Source: Halomonas shengliensis
GTDB taxonomy: Bacteria; Pseudomonadota; Gammaproteobacteria; Pseudomonadales; Halomonadaceae
DNA length: 64,000 nucleotides
Assembly: GCF_900104135.1 (NCBI RefSeq)
Contig: NZ_FNIV01000011.1
Coordinates: 34,003-98,002 of the forward strand
Direction of reading: 5' to 3'
How positions within the stretch are numbered: the first letter of the stretch is position 1; each line of letters starts with the position of its first letter. Both the position numbers and the translations under genes were made by a program. Below the pieces are notes generated by a model. That model was not told the DNA's origin. It ran no database searches and was given only the letters and a program-made list of their open reading frames with translations. Below are positions 47,879 to 60,212 of this stretch, in pieces.

Positions 47879-48940
47879 GTGCGGATCGCCATCGATGCCA
47901 TGGGAGGGGATCTCGGCCCCCGCGCTACCGTGCGGGGCGCCGCCGGGGCGGCCCTCCAGGACCCCCGTCTCGCGCTGCGGCTGTTCGGCCCCCGGGCCCG
48001 CCTCGAGCGTGAGATCGCCAGCCTGCCGCGGCGTCTCGCCGCGGCGGGTTCGCGTATGGAGGTCGTGGATGCCCCCGGCGAGATCGCTCCCGGACTGCGG
48101 CCCTCGGAGGCGCTGCGTCACGGCGGCGACAGCAGCATGGCACGCATGCTCGACTGCCTGGCCGCCGGCGAGGCGTGCGCGGCTATCAGCGCCGGCAACA
48201 CCGGGGCGCTGATGGCCCTGGGGCGTCGCGCCCTGGGCACCGTGGCGGGGATTCCCCGCCCGGCGATCAGCACCGCCATCCCCACCCGGGAACAGGGGCG
48301 CTGCTACCTGCTCGACCTGGGCGCCAACGTCGAGGCCAGCGCCGAGCGCTTGGTGGATTTCGCCCGCATGGGCGAGGTCATGGCGCGGCGCGTGGATGGC
48401 ATCGCCCGGCCTCGGGTGGCGCTGCTCAACGTCGGTGTCGAGGGCACCAAGGGCACCGCTAGCGTGCGACAGGCGGATGCCCGGCTGCGCGAGATCCCCG
48501 GCCTCGACTACCGCGGCTACGTCGAGGGCGACGGCATCTTCGCCGGGGCCGCGGACGTGGTGGTGTGCGACGGCTTCGTGGGCAACGCCGTGCTCAAGGC
48601 CAGCGAGGGCCTGGCGCGGATGCTGGTGGCGCGGGTCCAGCAGACCTTCGAGGCCCACTGGGGCAGCCGCCTGGTGGGTCTGGCGGCGCGGCCGGCGCTG
48701 CGCCGCCTGCGTGCCGAGCTCGACCCGGTACGCTACAACGGCGCCAGCCTGCTGGGGCTTGCCGGCATTGTGGTGAAGAGCCACGGTGGCGCCGACGCCG
48801 AGGGCTTCCGCTACGCCGTGCTCAGGGCCGTGCAGGAGGTGGAGCACGACCTCCCCCGGTCGCTGGCCCGGGAGCTTGGCGGCAAGGACGCAACGATTTC
48901 CCGTCGTGCCGGCACGGCCGGCGACGATGACAGCCAATAA
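47879..48940 (+). CDS. plsX: Phosphate acyltransferase PlsX
   Basis: 353 residues from GTG 47879. PlsX makes acyl-phosphate from acyl-ACP for phospholipid synthesis. Motifs are [20 protein letters not shown] at the start, [44 protein letters not shown] and [17 protein letters not shown]. No clear ribosome binding site is seen, so coupling to rpmF is possible. In E. coli fabH follows; here fabD follows directly. Confidence 0.95.
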   Translation: MRIAIDAMGGDLGPRATVRGAAGAALQDPRLALRLFGPRARLEREIASLPRRLAAAGSRMEVVDAPGEIAPGLRPSEALRHGGDSSMARMLDCLAAGEACAAISAGNTGALMALGRRALGTVAGIPRPAISTAIPTREQGRCYLLDLGANVEASAERLVDFARMGEVMARRVDGIARPRVALLNVGVEGTKGTASVRQADARLREIPGLDYRGYVEGDGIFAGAADVVVCDGFVGNAVLKASEGLARMLVARVQQTFEAHWGSRLVGLAARPALRRLRAELDPVRYNGASLLGLAGIVVKSHGGADAEGFRYAVLRAVQEVEHDLPRSLARELGGKDATISRRAGTAGDDDSQ

Positions 48941-48957
48941 AAGCTAAGGTGACCAAG

Positions 48958-49917
48958 ATGACTCAACCGCTCGCCCTCGTGTTTCCCGGACAGGGTTCCC
49001 AGCAGGTCGGCATGCTGCGGGAGCTGGCGGAGCGCTACAGCGTGGTGGGCACCACCTTCGAGGAGGCCTCCGAGGCCCTCGGCTACGATCTCTGGCAGGT
49101 GGTCCAGGAAGGGCCCGCCGAGGCGCTCAATGCCACCGCCTGCACCCAGCCGGCGCTGCTCACCGCCAGCGTCGCCATCTGGCGCATCTGGCAGGAGCTC
49201 GAGGGGCCGCGACCCGCTTCCATGGCCGGCCACAGCCTCGGCGAGTACAGCGCCATGGTGTGCGCCGGGGTGATGCCCTTCGCCGAGGGGGTCAGGCTGG
49301 TCAAGCTGCGCGGCGAGGCGATGCAGGCCGCGGTGCCGGCGGGGCAGGGCGCCATGGCGGCGATCCTCGGTCTCGACGATGCCACCGTGGAGCAGGCCTG
49401 CGCCGAGGCGGCCCAGGGGGACGTGGTCTCGGCGGTCAACTACAATGCCCCGGGCCAGGTGGTGATCGCCGGCAGCAAGGCCGCCGTGGAGCGCGCCATC
49501 GCCGGCTGCCAGGCGGCGGGGGCCAAGCGCGCCATGCCGCTGCCGGTGTCGGTGCCCTCCCACTGTGCGTTGATGGCGCCGGCCGCCGAGCGCCTGGCCG
49601 AGGCGATGGACGGGGTGGCGCTCAAGGCGCCGCGCTATACCGTCATCCAGAACGTGGATGCCCAGGCCCACGCCGACGTCGAGACGCTGCGCACGCGCCT
49701 GATCGAGCAGCTCTACCGGCCGGTGCGCTGGACCGACTGCGTCGAGGCGATGAGCGCGCGGGGCGCCGAGGTGTTCATCGAGTGCGGGCCCGGCAAGGTG
49801 CTCACCGGGCTTGGCAAGCGCATCGCCCGCGGCAGCAAGGGGCTGGCGGTCAACGACCCCGACAGCCTGGATGCGGCCCTGGAGCTGGCCCGCGGCGTGG
49901 CCGCCCAGCAGGGCTGA
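48958..49917 (+). CDS. fabD: Malonyl-CoA:ACP transacylase
   Basis: 319 residues from ATG 48958 with AAGGTG upstream (a GTG at 48949 is less likely). The start ALVFPGQGSQQVGML and the active-site GHSLGEYSAM with Ser93 are diagnostic, with GQVVIAGSKAAVERAI and the catalytic His in VPSHCALMAPAAERL. It loads malonyl groups onto ACP. Confidence 0.97.
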   Translation: MTQPLALVFPGQGSQQVGMLRELAERYSVVGTTFEEASEALGYDLWQVVQEGPAEALNATACTQPALLTASVAIWRIWQELEGPRPASMAGHSLGEYSAMVCAGVMPFAEGVRLVKLRGEAMQAAVPAGQGAMAAILGLDDATVEQACAEAAQGDVVSAVNYNAPGQVVIAGSKAAVERAIAGCQAAGAKRAMPLPVSVPSHCALMAPAAERLAEAMDGVALKAPRYTVIQNVDAQAHADVETLRTRLIEQLYRPVRWTDCVEAMSARGAEVFIECGPGKVLTGLGKRIARGSKGLAVNDPDSLDAALELARGVAAQQG

Positions 49918-49947
49918 TCTTCTTTCACAGGATGAAGGCGTAAGCAT

Positions 49948-50691
49948 ATGACTACCGAATCCAGAGTCGCCCTGGTCACCGGGGCCAGCCGCGGCATCGG
50001 CCGGGCCATCGCCCATGAGCTGGGTCGCCAGGGGCGCATCGTGATCGGCACCGCCACCAGCGACGCCGGCGCCGAGCGCATCGATGCCGACCTCAAGGCC
50101 CAGGGCATCCAGGGCGCCGGCCGTCGCCTCGACGTCACCGACCAGGCGAGCGTCGATGCCCTGATCAAGGCAATCGGCGAGGAGTTCGGTGCCCCGACCA
50201 TCCTGGTCAACAACGCCGGGATCACCCGCGACAACCTGCTGATGCGCATGAAGGAGGAGGAGTGGGACGACGTCTTCGACACCAACCTCAAGTCCGTCTA
50301 TCGCGTCAGCAAGGCCTGCCTGCGCGGGATGACCCGTGCGCGCTTCGGGCGCATCGTCAACATCAGCTCGGTTGTGGCGACCATGGGCAACCTCGGCCAG
50401 ACCAACTATGCTGCCGCCAAGGCGGGCATGGAGGGCTTCACCCGGGCGCTGGCGCGTGAGGTGGCCTCCCGGGCCATCACCGTCAACGCCGTGGCGCCGG
50501 GCTTCATCGCCACCGACATGACCGAGGCACTGCCCGAGGAGCAGCACAAGGCGCTGCTCGGTCAGATCCCGCTGGCGCGCCTGGGCCAGCCCGAGGAGAT
50601 CGCCGCGGCGGTGGGCTTCCTGACCGGGGAGAGCGCCAGCTACATCACCGGCGAGACCCTGCACGTCAACGGCGGCATGAACATGCGTTGA
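49948..50691 (+). CDS. fabG: 3-oxoacyl-ACP reductase
   Basis: 247 residues, short-chain dehydrogenase fold. NADPH-binding [34 protein letters not shown], and the Ser-Tyr-Lys catalytic set in [27 protein letters not shown] are complete, with [11 protein letters not shown] at the end. It performs the first reduction in fatty acid elongation. Start spacing from fabD is 30 bp with AGGATGAAGGCG. Confidence 0.97.
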   Translation: MTTESRVALVTGASRGIGRAIAHELGRQGRIVIGTATSDAGAERIDADLKAQGIQGAGRRLDVTDQASVDALIKAIGEEFGAPTILVNNAGITRDNLLMRMKEEEWDDVFDTNLKSVYRVSKACLRGMTRARFGRIVNISSVVATMGNLGQTNYAAAKAGMEGFTRALAREVASRAITVNAVAPGFIATDMTEALPEEQHKALLGQIPLARLGQPEEIAAAVGFLTGESASYITGETLHVNGGMNMR

Positions 50692-50710
50692 GAGGCGCCG
50701 GGGACGGCGG

Positions 50711-50739
50711 TTGCGCCGGCTCCGGGGCCTCTATACACT
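50711..50739 (+). promoter_or_regulatory. Candidate acpP promoter
   Basis: TTGCGC (50711-50716), 17 bases, TACACT (50734-50739), about 85 bases before acpP. An additional promoter for the highly expressed acpP is common. A G+C-rich imperfect hairpin overlaps the -35 region. Confidence 0.4.
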
Positions 50740-50824
50740 ACCCCGCAGCTTCCGGCTTGCGGATCTGGAACCCCAAACGGCTGGTCATCTGGACGGCCAA
50801 TATGAACGACTGGAGTACGTCATA

Positions 50825-51058
50825 ATGAGCACCATCGAAGAGCGCGTTAAGAAGGTTGTGGCCGAGCGCCTGAACGTCAAGGAAGAGGACATCCAGAACA
50901 GCTCCTCCTTCACCGAGGACCTGGGCGCCGACTCCCTGGACACCGTCGAGCTGGTCATGGCGCTCGAGGAGGAGTTCGACACCGAGATTCCGGACGAGGA
51001 AGCCGAGAAGATCACCACCGTTCAGGAAGCCATCGACTACGTCAACGCCCACCAGTAA
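50825..51058 (+). CDS. acpP: Acyl carrier protein
   Basis: 77 residues from ATG 50825 ([20 protein letters not shown]). The phosphopantetheine serine is Ser37 in [21 protein letters not shown]. Highly acidic, as usual. It carries the growing acyl chain for fatty acid synthesis and lipid A. It is flanked by its own promoter-like region and a strong terminator. Confidence 0.98.
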   Translation: MSTIEERVKKVVAERLNVKEEDIQNSSSFTEDLGADSLDTVELVMALEEEFDTEIPDEEAEKITTVQEAIDYVNAHQ

Positions 51059-51120
51059 GCCTGGTGGCGGTCGATACCGCTTGCTGATGCTCGGGACCGT
51101 CCTGCCGGAACGGTCCACCG

Positions 51121-51146
51121 AAAAGCCGCCCGCCGGGCGGCTTTTT
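51121..51146 (+). terminator. Terminator after acpP
   Basis: An 11-bp stem AAAAGCCGCCC/GGGCGGCTTTT with loop GCC and a T-run: a classic intrinsic terminator that isolates acpP from fabF. Confidence 0.85.
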
Positions 51147-51202
51147 CGCACCCGGACGCCATGTGCCGTTCGGCCGGGGCGGCATATCGCGGGCAGAGTC
51201 GG

Positions 51203-51208
51203 TATAAT
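51203..51208 (+). promoter_or_regulatory. -10 box of fabF
   Basis: A perfect TATAAT followed by GCGCCG, 60 bases before fabF and after the acpP terminator. The -35 is not obvious. Confidence 0.5.
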
Positions 51209-51267
51209 GCGCCGAAACAGGCGGCCCGGCGGGGCCGCGATCATCCTGGACGCCTGGAGGAACGCTG

Positions 51268-52506
51268 ATGACACGTAGACGGGTAGTGGTGACCGGCCTT
51301 GGCCTGGTCACGCCGGTGGGGAATGCCGTGGAGGAGAGCTGGCGCAACATCGTGGCCGGCAAGAGCGGTATCGCGCCCATCGAGCACTTCGATGTCAGCG
51401 GCTTCAACACGCGCTTCGGCGGGTCGGTGAAGGACTTCGATATCAGTCCCTACCTGAACCCCAAGGAGGCCCGCAAGATGGACCTCTTCATCCAGTACGG
51501 GATGGCGGCCGGGGCCCAGGCGATCCAGGATGCCGGCATCGAGTGCTCCGAGGAGAACGCCTCGCGCATCGGCGTGGCCATCGGTTCCGGTATCGGTGGT
51601 CTGCCGATGATCGAGCACAACCACAGCGCCCTGCTCAAGAGCGGGCCGCGTCGGATCTCGCCCTTCTTCGTGCCCGGCTCGATCATCAACATGATCTCCG
51701 GCAACCTGGCGATCCAGCATGGCTTCCGCGGCCCCAACATCGCGATCACCACCGCCTGTACCACCGGCACCCACAACATCGGCTACAGCGCGCGGACCAT
51801 CGCCTACGGCGATGCCGACGTCATGGTGTGCGGCGGCGCCGAGATGGCCACCACGCCGCTGGGTCTCGGCGGCTTCTCGGCGGCCCGGGCGCTCTCCACC
51901 CGCAACGAGGACCCGGAGGCGGCCAGCCGTCCCTGGGATCGCGATCGCGACGGCTTCGTGCTCTCCGACGGGGCCGGTGTGCTGGTGCTGGAGGAGTACG
52001 AGCATGCCAAGGCACGTGGGGCGACCATCTACGCCGAGCTGGCCGGCTTCGGCATGAGTGACGACGCCTACCACATGACTGCCCCGCCCGAGGACGGCAG
52101 CGGCGCGGCGCTCTCCATGGCCAACGCCGTGCGCGACGCCCGCCTCGACCCGGCGGCGATCGATTACATCAACGCCCACGGCACCTCCACCCCGGCCGGC
52201 GACCTGGCCGAGAGCCGCGCGGTGCAGCAGGTGATGGGCGAGGCGGCGAAGTCGGTGGCGGTGAGCTCCACCAAGTCGATGATCGGCCACCTGCTGGGTG
52301 CCGCCGGCGCCGTCGAGGCGGTGTTCTCGGTGCTGGCCATCCGGGACCAGGTGGCGCCGCCCACCATCAATCTCGACAACCCCCAGGAGGGTTGCGAGCT
52401 GGACTATGTGCCGCACACCGCCCGTGAGATGAAGATCGACGTGGCACTGTCGAACTCCTTCGGCTTCGGCGGCACCAACGGCACCCTGGTCTTCTCCCGG
52501 GTCTGA
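51268..52506 (+). CDS. fabF: 3-oxoacyl-ACP synthase II
   Basis: 412 residues. Condensing enzyme with the Cys-His-His triad: Cys164 in [12 protein letters not shown], His in [12 protein letters not shown] and His in [16 protein letters not shown]. It elongates acyl-ACP, including palmitoleoyl-ACP. GGAGG precedes the ATG. It begins the fabF-pabC-mltG-tmk-holB run, spaced 6 bp from pabC. Confidence 0.97.
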   Translation: MTRRRVVVTGLGLVTPVGNAVEESWRNIVAGKSGIAPIEHFDVSGFNTRFGGSVKDFDISPYLNPKEARKMDLFIQYGMAAGAQAIQDAGIECSEENASRIGVAIGSGIGGLPMIEHNHSALLKSGPRRISPFFVPGSIINMISGNLAIQHGFRGPNIAITTACTTGTHNIGYSARTIAYGDADVMVCGGAEMATTPLGLGGFSAARALSTRNEDPEAASRPWDRDRDGFVLSDGAGVLVLEEYEHAKARGATIYAELAGFGMSDDAYHMTAPPEDGSGAALSMANAVRDARLDPAAIDYINAHGTSTPAGDLAESRAVQQVMGEAAKSVAVSSTKSMIGHLLGAAGAVEAVFSVLAIRDQVAPPTINLDNPQEGCELDYVPHTAREMKIDVALSNSFGFGGTNGTLVFSRV

Positions 52507-52512
52507 GGTCCC

Positions 52513-53334
52513 ATGGCCGCCCCGAGCCCGACCGAGCCCGCGGGCTGGCCCCTCGATGACCGCGGCGCCGCCTATGGCGACGGGCTCTTCGAGACCCTGC
52601 TGGTCAGGGCGGGGCGGCCGCTGCTGTGGGACGAGCACCTGGCGAGGCTGGCCCGGGGCTGCCATGCCCTGGGCATCCCCATGCCGCCCGAGCACGACCT
52701 GGCGGCCCCCCTCGCCGAGGCGGGGCCGGGGCTCGAGGTGCTCAAGCTCACCCTGACCCGTGGCAGCGGCGGGCGCGGCTATCGCCCGCCGGCGGCCCCC
52801 GCGCCGCGGCTGCGCTGGCAACTGGCCGCCTTCGTTCCGGATAGCGGGCGCTGGTGGAACGGTGTGCGGGTGCGGCTCTGCCGACTTCGCCTCGGTCTCC
52901 AGCCGGCGCTGGCGGGGATCAAGCACCTGAACCGCCTGGAGAACGTGCTGGCCCGTAGTGAGTGGCAGGACGACGCCATCGCCGAGGGGCTGCTCGAGGA
53001 TGCCGAGGGGCGGCTGGTGGAGGCCACCGCCATGAACCTCTTCTGGCGCCGCCACGGCCGCCTGGAGACCCCCCGCCTCGGCCGTTGCGGCGTGGCCGGC
53101 ACCCTGCGCGAGGCGCTGATGGGGTGCCTGTCGCTCCATGAGGTCGACGCCGGGCTAGAGGCGCTGATGGAGGCCGAGGCGGTGTGGCTGGGCAACTCCG
53201 TTCAGGGCGTGTGGCCGGTGGCGCATCTCGAGGACGTCGAGGGCCGGGGGCTCGCCGTCTGGCCGGTGGGAGCGGCACACCGCGCCTTCCAGGCCGAGGC
53301 CCACGCCCTGCTGGGCTACCCGTGCCTTCCATGA
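52513..53334 (+). CDS. pabC: Aminodeoxychorismate lyase
   Basis: 273 residues, fold type IV PLP enzyme. DRGAAYGDGLFETLLV at the start, a lysine in GIKHLNRLENVLARSEW that would bind PLP, and EGRLVEATAMNLFW are the family signatures. It releases 4-aminobenzoate and pyruvate for folate synthesis. The location between fabF and mltG is conserved in gammaproteobacteria. Confidence 0.93.
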   Translation: MAAPSPTEPAGWPLDDRGAAYGDGLFETLLVRAGRPLLWDEHLARLARGCHALGIPMPPEHDLAAPLAEAGPGLEVLKLTLTRGSGGRGYRPPAAPAPRLRWQLAAFVPDSGRWWNGVRVRLCRLRLGLQPALAGIKHLNRLENVLARSEWQDDAIAEGLLEDAEGRLVEATAMNLFWRRHGRLETPRLGRCGVAGTLREALMGCLSLHEVDAGLEALMEAEAVWLGNSVQGVWPVAHLEDVEGRGLAVWPVGAAHRAFQAEAHALLGYPCLP

Positions 53335-53359
53335 GTGACCAAAGCTGACGAGGACGACG

Positions 53360-56087
<2,728 letters not shown>

Positions 56088-56119
56088 GGCGCCACGCAAG
56101 AGATCCCGAGGAGAGACCC

Positions 56120-56455
56120 ATGGCAGCCCAGAAGGCTCTGTCGCTGAATATCCAGGATGTCCAGACCCTGCTCTCGGCCTACATGCCGATGCTGGAGCGT
56201 GGCGGCATCTTCGTGCCCACCCGGGAGCGCTACGAGCTCGGCCAGGAGATCTACCTGCTGCTGACCCTACCCGGCGAGAGCGAGCGGGTGCCGGTCACCG
56301 GCCAGGTGGTATGGGTATCCCCGGAGGGCGTCACCGGTCGGCGCATGCCCGGCGTCGGCATCCACTTCAGCGCCGCCGACCAGGGCGTTCGCGACCGCAT
56401 CGAGAACCTGCTGGTTGGCCACCTCGACAAGGGCGCCCAGACCTACACGCTGTGA
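56120..56455 (+). CDS. pilZ: PilZ-domain type IV pilus protein
   Basis: 111 residues from ATG 56120 with GAGGAGAG upstream. LSLNIQDVQTLLSAYMPML, ERGGIFVPT, YELGQEIYLLLTLPGE and PVTGQVVWVSPEGV match PilZ of Pseudomonas (after holB), which is needed for type IV pilus assembly. The RxxxR c-di-GMP-binding motif is absent, as in that protein, so it is not expected to bind c-di-GMP. Confidence 0.92.
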   Translation: MAAQKALSLNIQDVQTLLSAYMPMLERGGIFVPTRERYELGQEIYLLLTLPGESERVPVTGQVVWVSPEGVTGRRMPGVGIHFSAADQGVRDRIENLLVGHLDKGAQTYTL

Positions 56456-56501
56456 GGCGCCTCGCGCCTGGAGCCATTCACCCGTCATCCGGATATACCG
56501 C

Positions 56502-57350
56502 ATGTTTGTCGACTCCCATTGCCATCTCGACCGCCTCGACCCCGCCACCCATGACGGCGACCTGGCCGCTACCCTGGCGGCCGCCCGTGCCCGCGGGGTA
56601 AAGCAGTTCCTGGCCATCGGCGTCACCCTGGAAGACGTGCCCGGCGTCGCGGCCATCGCCCGCGAGCATGACGACGTGGTGATCTCCGCCGGCGTCCATC
56701 CGCTGCATCTTGTGGATGAGGAGCCCGATGTGGAGGCGATCATGGCGGTCGCCGACCGCTATGGCGCGGTTGCCATCGGCGAGTGCGGGCTGGACTATCA
56801 TTACCTCAGGAAGGCACCGGAGAAGGTCCCTTCCCAGGAGGTACAGCGCGAGCGCTTCCGCCGCCAGCTGATTGCCGCCACCGAGCTCGAGCTGCCGGTG
56901 ATCATCCATACCCGGGAGGCGCGCGACGAGACCCTGGAGATGATCCGCGAGTACACCGATCCCGCCATCGGCGGCGTGTTCCACTGCTTCACCGAGGACC
57001 TCGAGATGGCCCGCGAGGCGGTGCGTCACGGCTTCTATATCTCGCTCTCCGGGATCCTCACCTTCCACAGCGCCAGGGCGCTGCGCGAGGTGGCCCGGCA
57101 GGTCCCGCTGGACCGCCTGCTGATCGAGACCGACAGCCCCTACCTCGCGCCGGTGCCGCATCGCGGCAAGCCCAACGAGCCGGCCTTCGTGGTGGAGGTG
57201 GCCGAGTGCCTCGCCGCCGAGCGCGGCATCAGCGTGGAGGAGGTGGCGATGCAGACCAGCGCCAACTTCTATCGGCTGTTCCGCGCCGCCATGCCGGAGG
57301 TCTCCGAGGAGATGCGCGGCATCCTGAAGGGTGCCGGCCTGGTGACCTGA
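56502..57350 (+). CDS. TatD-family metal-dependent deoxyribonuclease
   Basis: 282 residues from ATG 56502. Metal ligands are MFVDSHCHLD (His6, His8), IGECGLDYHY, VIIHTREA, GVFHCFTED, and IETDSPYLAP with SGILTFHSA. It is the YcfH-like TatD member found after holB or pilZ. TatD proteins are 3'-5' nucleases or act on D-Tyr tRNA-like substrates; the role of this paralogue is not fixed. Confidence 0.92.
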   Translation: MFVDSHCHLDRLDPATHDGDLAATLAAARARGVKQFLAIGVTLEDVPGVAAIAREHDDVVISAGVHPLHLVDEEPDVEAIMAVADRYGAVAIGECGLDYHYLRKAPEKVPSQEVQRERFRRQLIAATELELPVIIHTREARDETLEMIREYTDPAIGGVFHCFTEDLEMAREAVRHGFYISLSGILTFHSARALREVARQVPLDRLLIETDSPYLAPVPHRGKPNEPAFVVEVAECLAAERGISVEEVAMQTSANFYRLFRAAMPEVSEEMRGILKGAGLVT

Positions 57351-57444
57351 CGCCGCCGTCGCCGCGTCGGGAGCCGATATGCGTCGGCCCAGACGCCTGC
57401 CGAATGCGCCTGTCGAGCCCGCCCGTCGAGAAGAGGAGGAGGCG

Positions 57445-58005
57445 ATGGACCTGGAACCGCTGGTCGCCCGCATCGATCCCGAGGGGGAGATCCCGCCCGT
57501 GGCGCAATGGCACCCCGAGCACTCGGCACAGATGGACCTGGTGATCGCCGCCGATGGCCGCTGGATCCACGAGGGCTCCCCCATCGCGAGGCCGCGCCTG
57601 GTGCGCCTGCTCTCCACCATCCTGCGCCGCGAACCCGACGGGCGCTACGCCCTGGTGACCCCCGCCGAACGCCAGTTCATCCGTGTCGAGGACCGCCCCT
57701 TCCTGGTGGTCGACGCCGAACCCGACGGCGACGGCGGCTGGTGGCTGACCACCAACGTCGGCGACCGCCTGCCCCTGGATGCCGACCATTCCTTCACCCT
57801 GAGTGCCACCCCCGGCGGCGAGACGGTGCCCGAGGTGCCGGTGCGCCTCGGCCTTGCCGCGCGCCTCGGGCGCAACGTCTTCTACCGCCTCGCCGAGCAC
57901 GCGGAGCCCATGACCCTGGCGGACGGTCGCCCGGCGCTGGGGCTTGAGAGCGGCGGCCTCCGGCATCCGCTGGGCGTGCTGGAGGACGACGCGGCGTGCG
58001 ACTGA
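57445..58005 (+). CDS. DUF1285 protein
   Basis: 186 residues from ATG 57445, with an excellent AGGAGGAGG ribosome binding site. DUF1285 landmarks are GRWIHEGSPIARPRLVRLLSTILRRE, ALVTPAERQFIRVEDRPFLVVD, RLPLDADHSF and LGRNVFYRLAE. Structures exist for the family, but no function is known. It overlaps the helicase start by 10 bases. Confidence 0.88.
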   Translation: MDLEPLVARIDPEGEIPPVAQWHPEHSAQMDLVIAADGRWIHEGSPIARPRLVRLLSTILRREPDGRYALVTPAERQFIRVEDRPFLVVDAEPDGDGGWWLTTNVGDRLPLDADHSFTLSATPGGETVPEVPVRLGLAARLGRNVFYRLAEHAEPMTLADGRPALGLESGGLRHPLGVLEDDAACD

Positions 58006-60212
58006 CCGCCGAACAGCGCGCCGTGGTGGGGCATGCCGGCGGGCATGCCCGGGTCGCCGCCGTGGCCGGCTCCGGCAAGACCACCACCATGGTCGCCCGA
58101 GTGCTGACCCTGCTGGAACGCGGCGTGCCCCCGCAGCGCATCCTGGTGCTGATGTTCAACCGCTCGGCGCGCGAGGACTTCCAGGCGCGCCTGGCGGCCA
58201 TGGCCCCGCCCGGTCAGGCGCTGCCCGACGTGCGCACCTTCCACTCGCTGGGCCACCGCCTCTCGGCCAGCCTCACGCGCTGGGGGGCGCTGGCGCCGCG
58301 CCGCCTGCTTACCGCCGACTGGCAGCTGGAGCGGCTGATGCGCCAGGCCACCCAGCTGGCCCTGGGCGACCAGGATGGCGAGGCCCGGGAGTCGGCGCTG
58401 GAGGGTGAGCGCCTCGAGGCGCTCGCCCACTTCTGCGCCCTGGTGAAGGCCGAGATGGAGCCCGCCGCCGCGCTGCATGAGCGGCTCGACTACGGCGAGG
58501 AGACCCGCCACTTCCCCGCCGCTTTCGACCACGCCGAGGCGCTGCTCGAGGCGCATGGCCTGATGGGTTACGCCGACCTGCTTTACCGCCCGCTGCGGGC
58601 GCTGGAGGCGGATGACGCCCTGCGCGCCCGGGTCAAGGGCTTCCTCGATCATGTGATCGTCGACGAGTATCAGGACATCAATGTCGCCCAGCAGCGGCTG
58701 CTGGCGCTGCTGGCCGGCGAGCGCGCCGAGGTGATGGCGGTGGGTGACGCCAACCAGTGCATCTACGAATGGCGCGGCGCCCACCCCGACACCATGCTGG
58801 AGCGCTTCACCGCCACCTTCGGCGCCGCCGTGGACTATCCGCTCTCCACCACCTTCCGCCACGGCCACGCCCTGGCCCTGGCCGCCAACCACGCCATCGA
58901 GGCCAATCGCCGCCGTCCCGACCAGCTCTGCCTGGCCGCCGATGGCAATCCGGCGACGCGCCTGGCGGCGGGGCAGGGCAGTCGCGGCCTGCTGGAGGCC
59001 CTGGCCGGCTGGCAGGAGGCGGGGCGCACCCTGCAGGAGGCCTGCGTGCTGGTGCGCAGCTGGGCGCTCTCGGTGCCGTTGCAGCTGGCGCTGCTGCGCG
59101 AGGGGATTCCCTTCCGCCTGGCCCGGGAGGACCGCTTCGTGTTCCGCCTGCCGCTGGTGCAGGCGCTGGCCGGCTACCTGCGCCTGGCCCGGGAGCCGGG
59201 GCTGCTGCGCGACCCCGGCCATCTTGCCCTGCTGCTGGCCCAGCCGACCCCCTTCGTCGCCCGCGAGCGGCTGCACGCCCTGGCCGAGCGGCTGGCCGAC
59301 GGCCAGCGCTGGCCCGAGGCCCAGGATCCGCTGCTGGCGGGGCTCAAGCCCCACCAGCGGCGCACTCTCAAGAAGCGTTGGGCGCTGCTCTGCCAGCTGC
59401 CGCGGCTCACCGACTGGCCGCCGGCGGCGCTGCTCGACCACGTGGTCAAGGAGGTCGACGCCGAGAAGGTGCTCAAACGCGCCGCCTCGCGGCGCGACAA
59501 GGGCGAGGAGGACGTGCGCCTGCTCGACGTGCTGCGCGAACAGGCGAGCGAACTGGGCAACGACCCCGAGGCCTTCATCGAGCTGCTCAGCCGGCCGGTG
59601 GAGAACCATGGCGACGGCGTGCTGATCACCACCGTGCACGGCGCCAAGGGGCTGGAGTGGCCGCTGGTGGCGCTGGCCGGGGTCAACGAGCAGGACTTTC
59701 CCCATTACACCCGCGACAACCCGCTCTCCCCGCCACGCCTGGAGGAGGAGCGGCGGCTCTTCTACGTGGCCATTACCCGCGCCCGTGAGCGCCTGGTGCT
59801 GCTCCACGACGGCGGTGAGCATCGCCCCAGCCGCTTCCTCGCCGAATGTGCCTGGGAGCAGTGCGACCGCCTGGCGCGCCGCCTCGAGCCGGAGGACGAA
59901 GCGGTCGGCGCGGGCGACGCCGCTCCCCTGGCGGTCGAGCGCCCGGCCCTGGTACGCCGCTATCTGACCGCCCTGGGGCGCGAGCTTCCCCTGGCCGAGG
60001 CCAAACCCGGCCCGGCCGAGGCCGCGGCGGCCTATCACACCTTCGACGTCGGCCAGCGGCTGCGCCATGCTGTCTTCGGCGAGGGCGAGATCGACCTGGT
60101 GGAAGGGGATCCCGACAACCCGGTGATCGAGGTGCGCTTTCGCCACGCCGGCCGACGGCGGTTGATCGCGCGCCGGGCGCCCATCGAACTGCTGCAAGGA
60201 GACCTCGCATGA
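57996..60212 (+). CDS. UvrD/Rep-family ATP-dependent DNA helicase
   Basis: 738 residues from GTG 57996. Superfamily 1A motifs: LTAEQRAVVGHAGGHARVAAVAGSGKTTT (Q and Walker A), MFNRSA, VIVDEYQDIN (motif II), GDANQCIYEWRGA, STTFRHG, ITTVHGAKGLEW and VAITRARERL. The last 60 residues, FDVGQRLRHAVFGEGEIDLVEGD, resemble the Tudor-like tail of UvrD/PcrA that contacts RNA polymerase. It is not E. coli UvrD itself by context. It is translationally coupled to DUF1285 and to the sulfurtransferase. Confidence 0.9.
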   Translation: MRLTAEQRAVVGHAGGHARVAAVAGSGKTTTMVARVLTLLERGVPPQRILVLMFNRSAREDFQARLAAMAPPGQALPDVRTFHSLGHRLSASLTRWGALAPRRLLTADWQLERLMRQATQLALGDQDGEARESALEGERLEALAHFCALVKAEMEPAAALHERLDYGEETRHFPAAFDHAEALLEAHGLMGYADLLYRPLRALEADDALRARVKGFLDHVIVDEYQDINVAQQRLLALLAGERAEVMAVGDANQCIYEWRGAHPDTMLERFTATFGAAVDYPLSTTFRHGHALALAANHAIEANRRRPDQLCLAADGNPATRLAAGQGSRGLLEALAGWQEAGRTLQEACVLVRSWALSVPLQLALLREGIPFRLAREDRFVFRLPLVQALAGYLRLAREPGLLRDPGHLALLLAQPTPFVARERLHALAERLADGQRWPEAQDPLLAGLKPHQRRTLKKRWALLCQLPRLTDWPPAALLDHVVKEVDAEKVLKRAASRRDKGEEDVRLLDVLREQASELGNDPEAFIELLSRPVENHGDGVLITTVHGAKGLEWPLVALAGVNEQDFPHYTRDNPLSPPRLEEERRLFYVAITRARERLVLLHDGGEHRPSRFLAECAWEQCDRLARRLEPEDEAVGAGDAAPLAVERPALVRRYLTALGRELPLAEAKPGPAEAAAAYHTFDVGQRLRHAVFGEGEIDLVEGDPDNPVIEVRFRHAGRRRLIARRAPIELLQGDLA

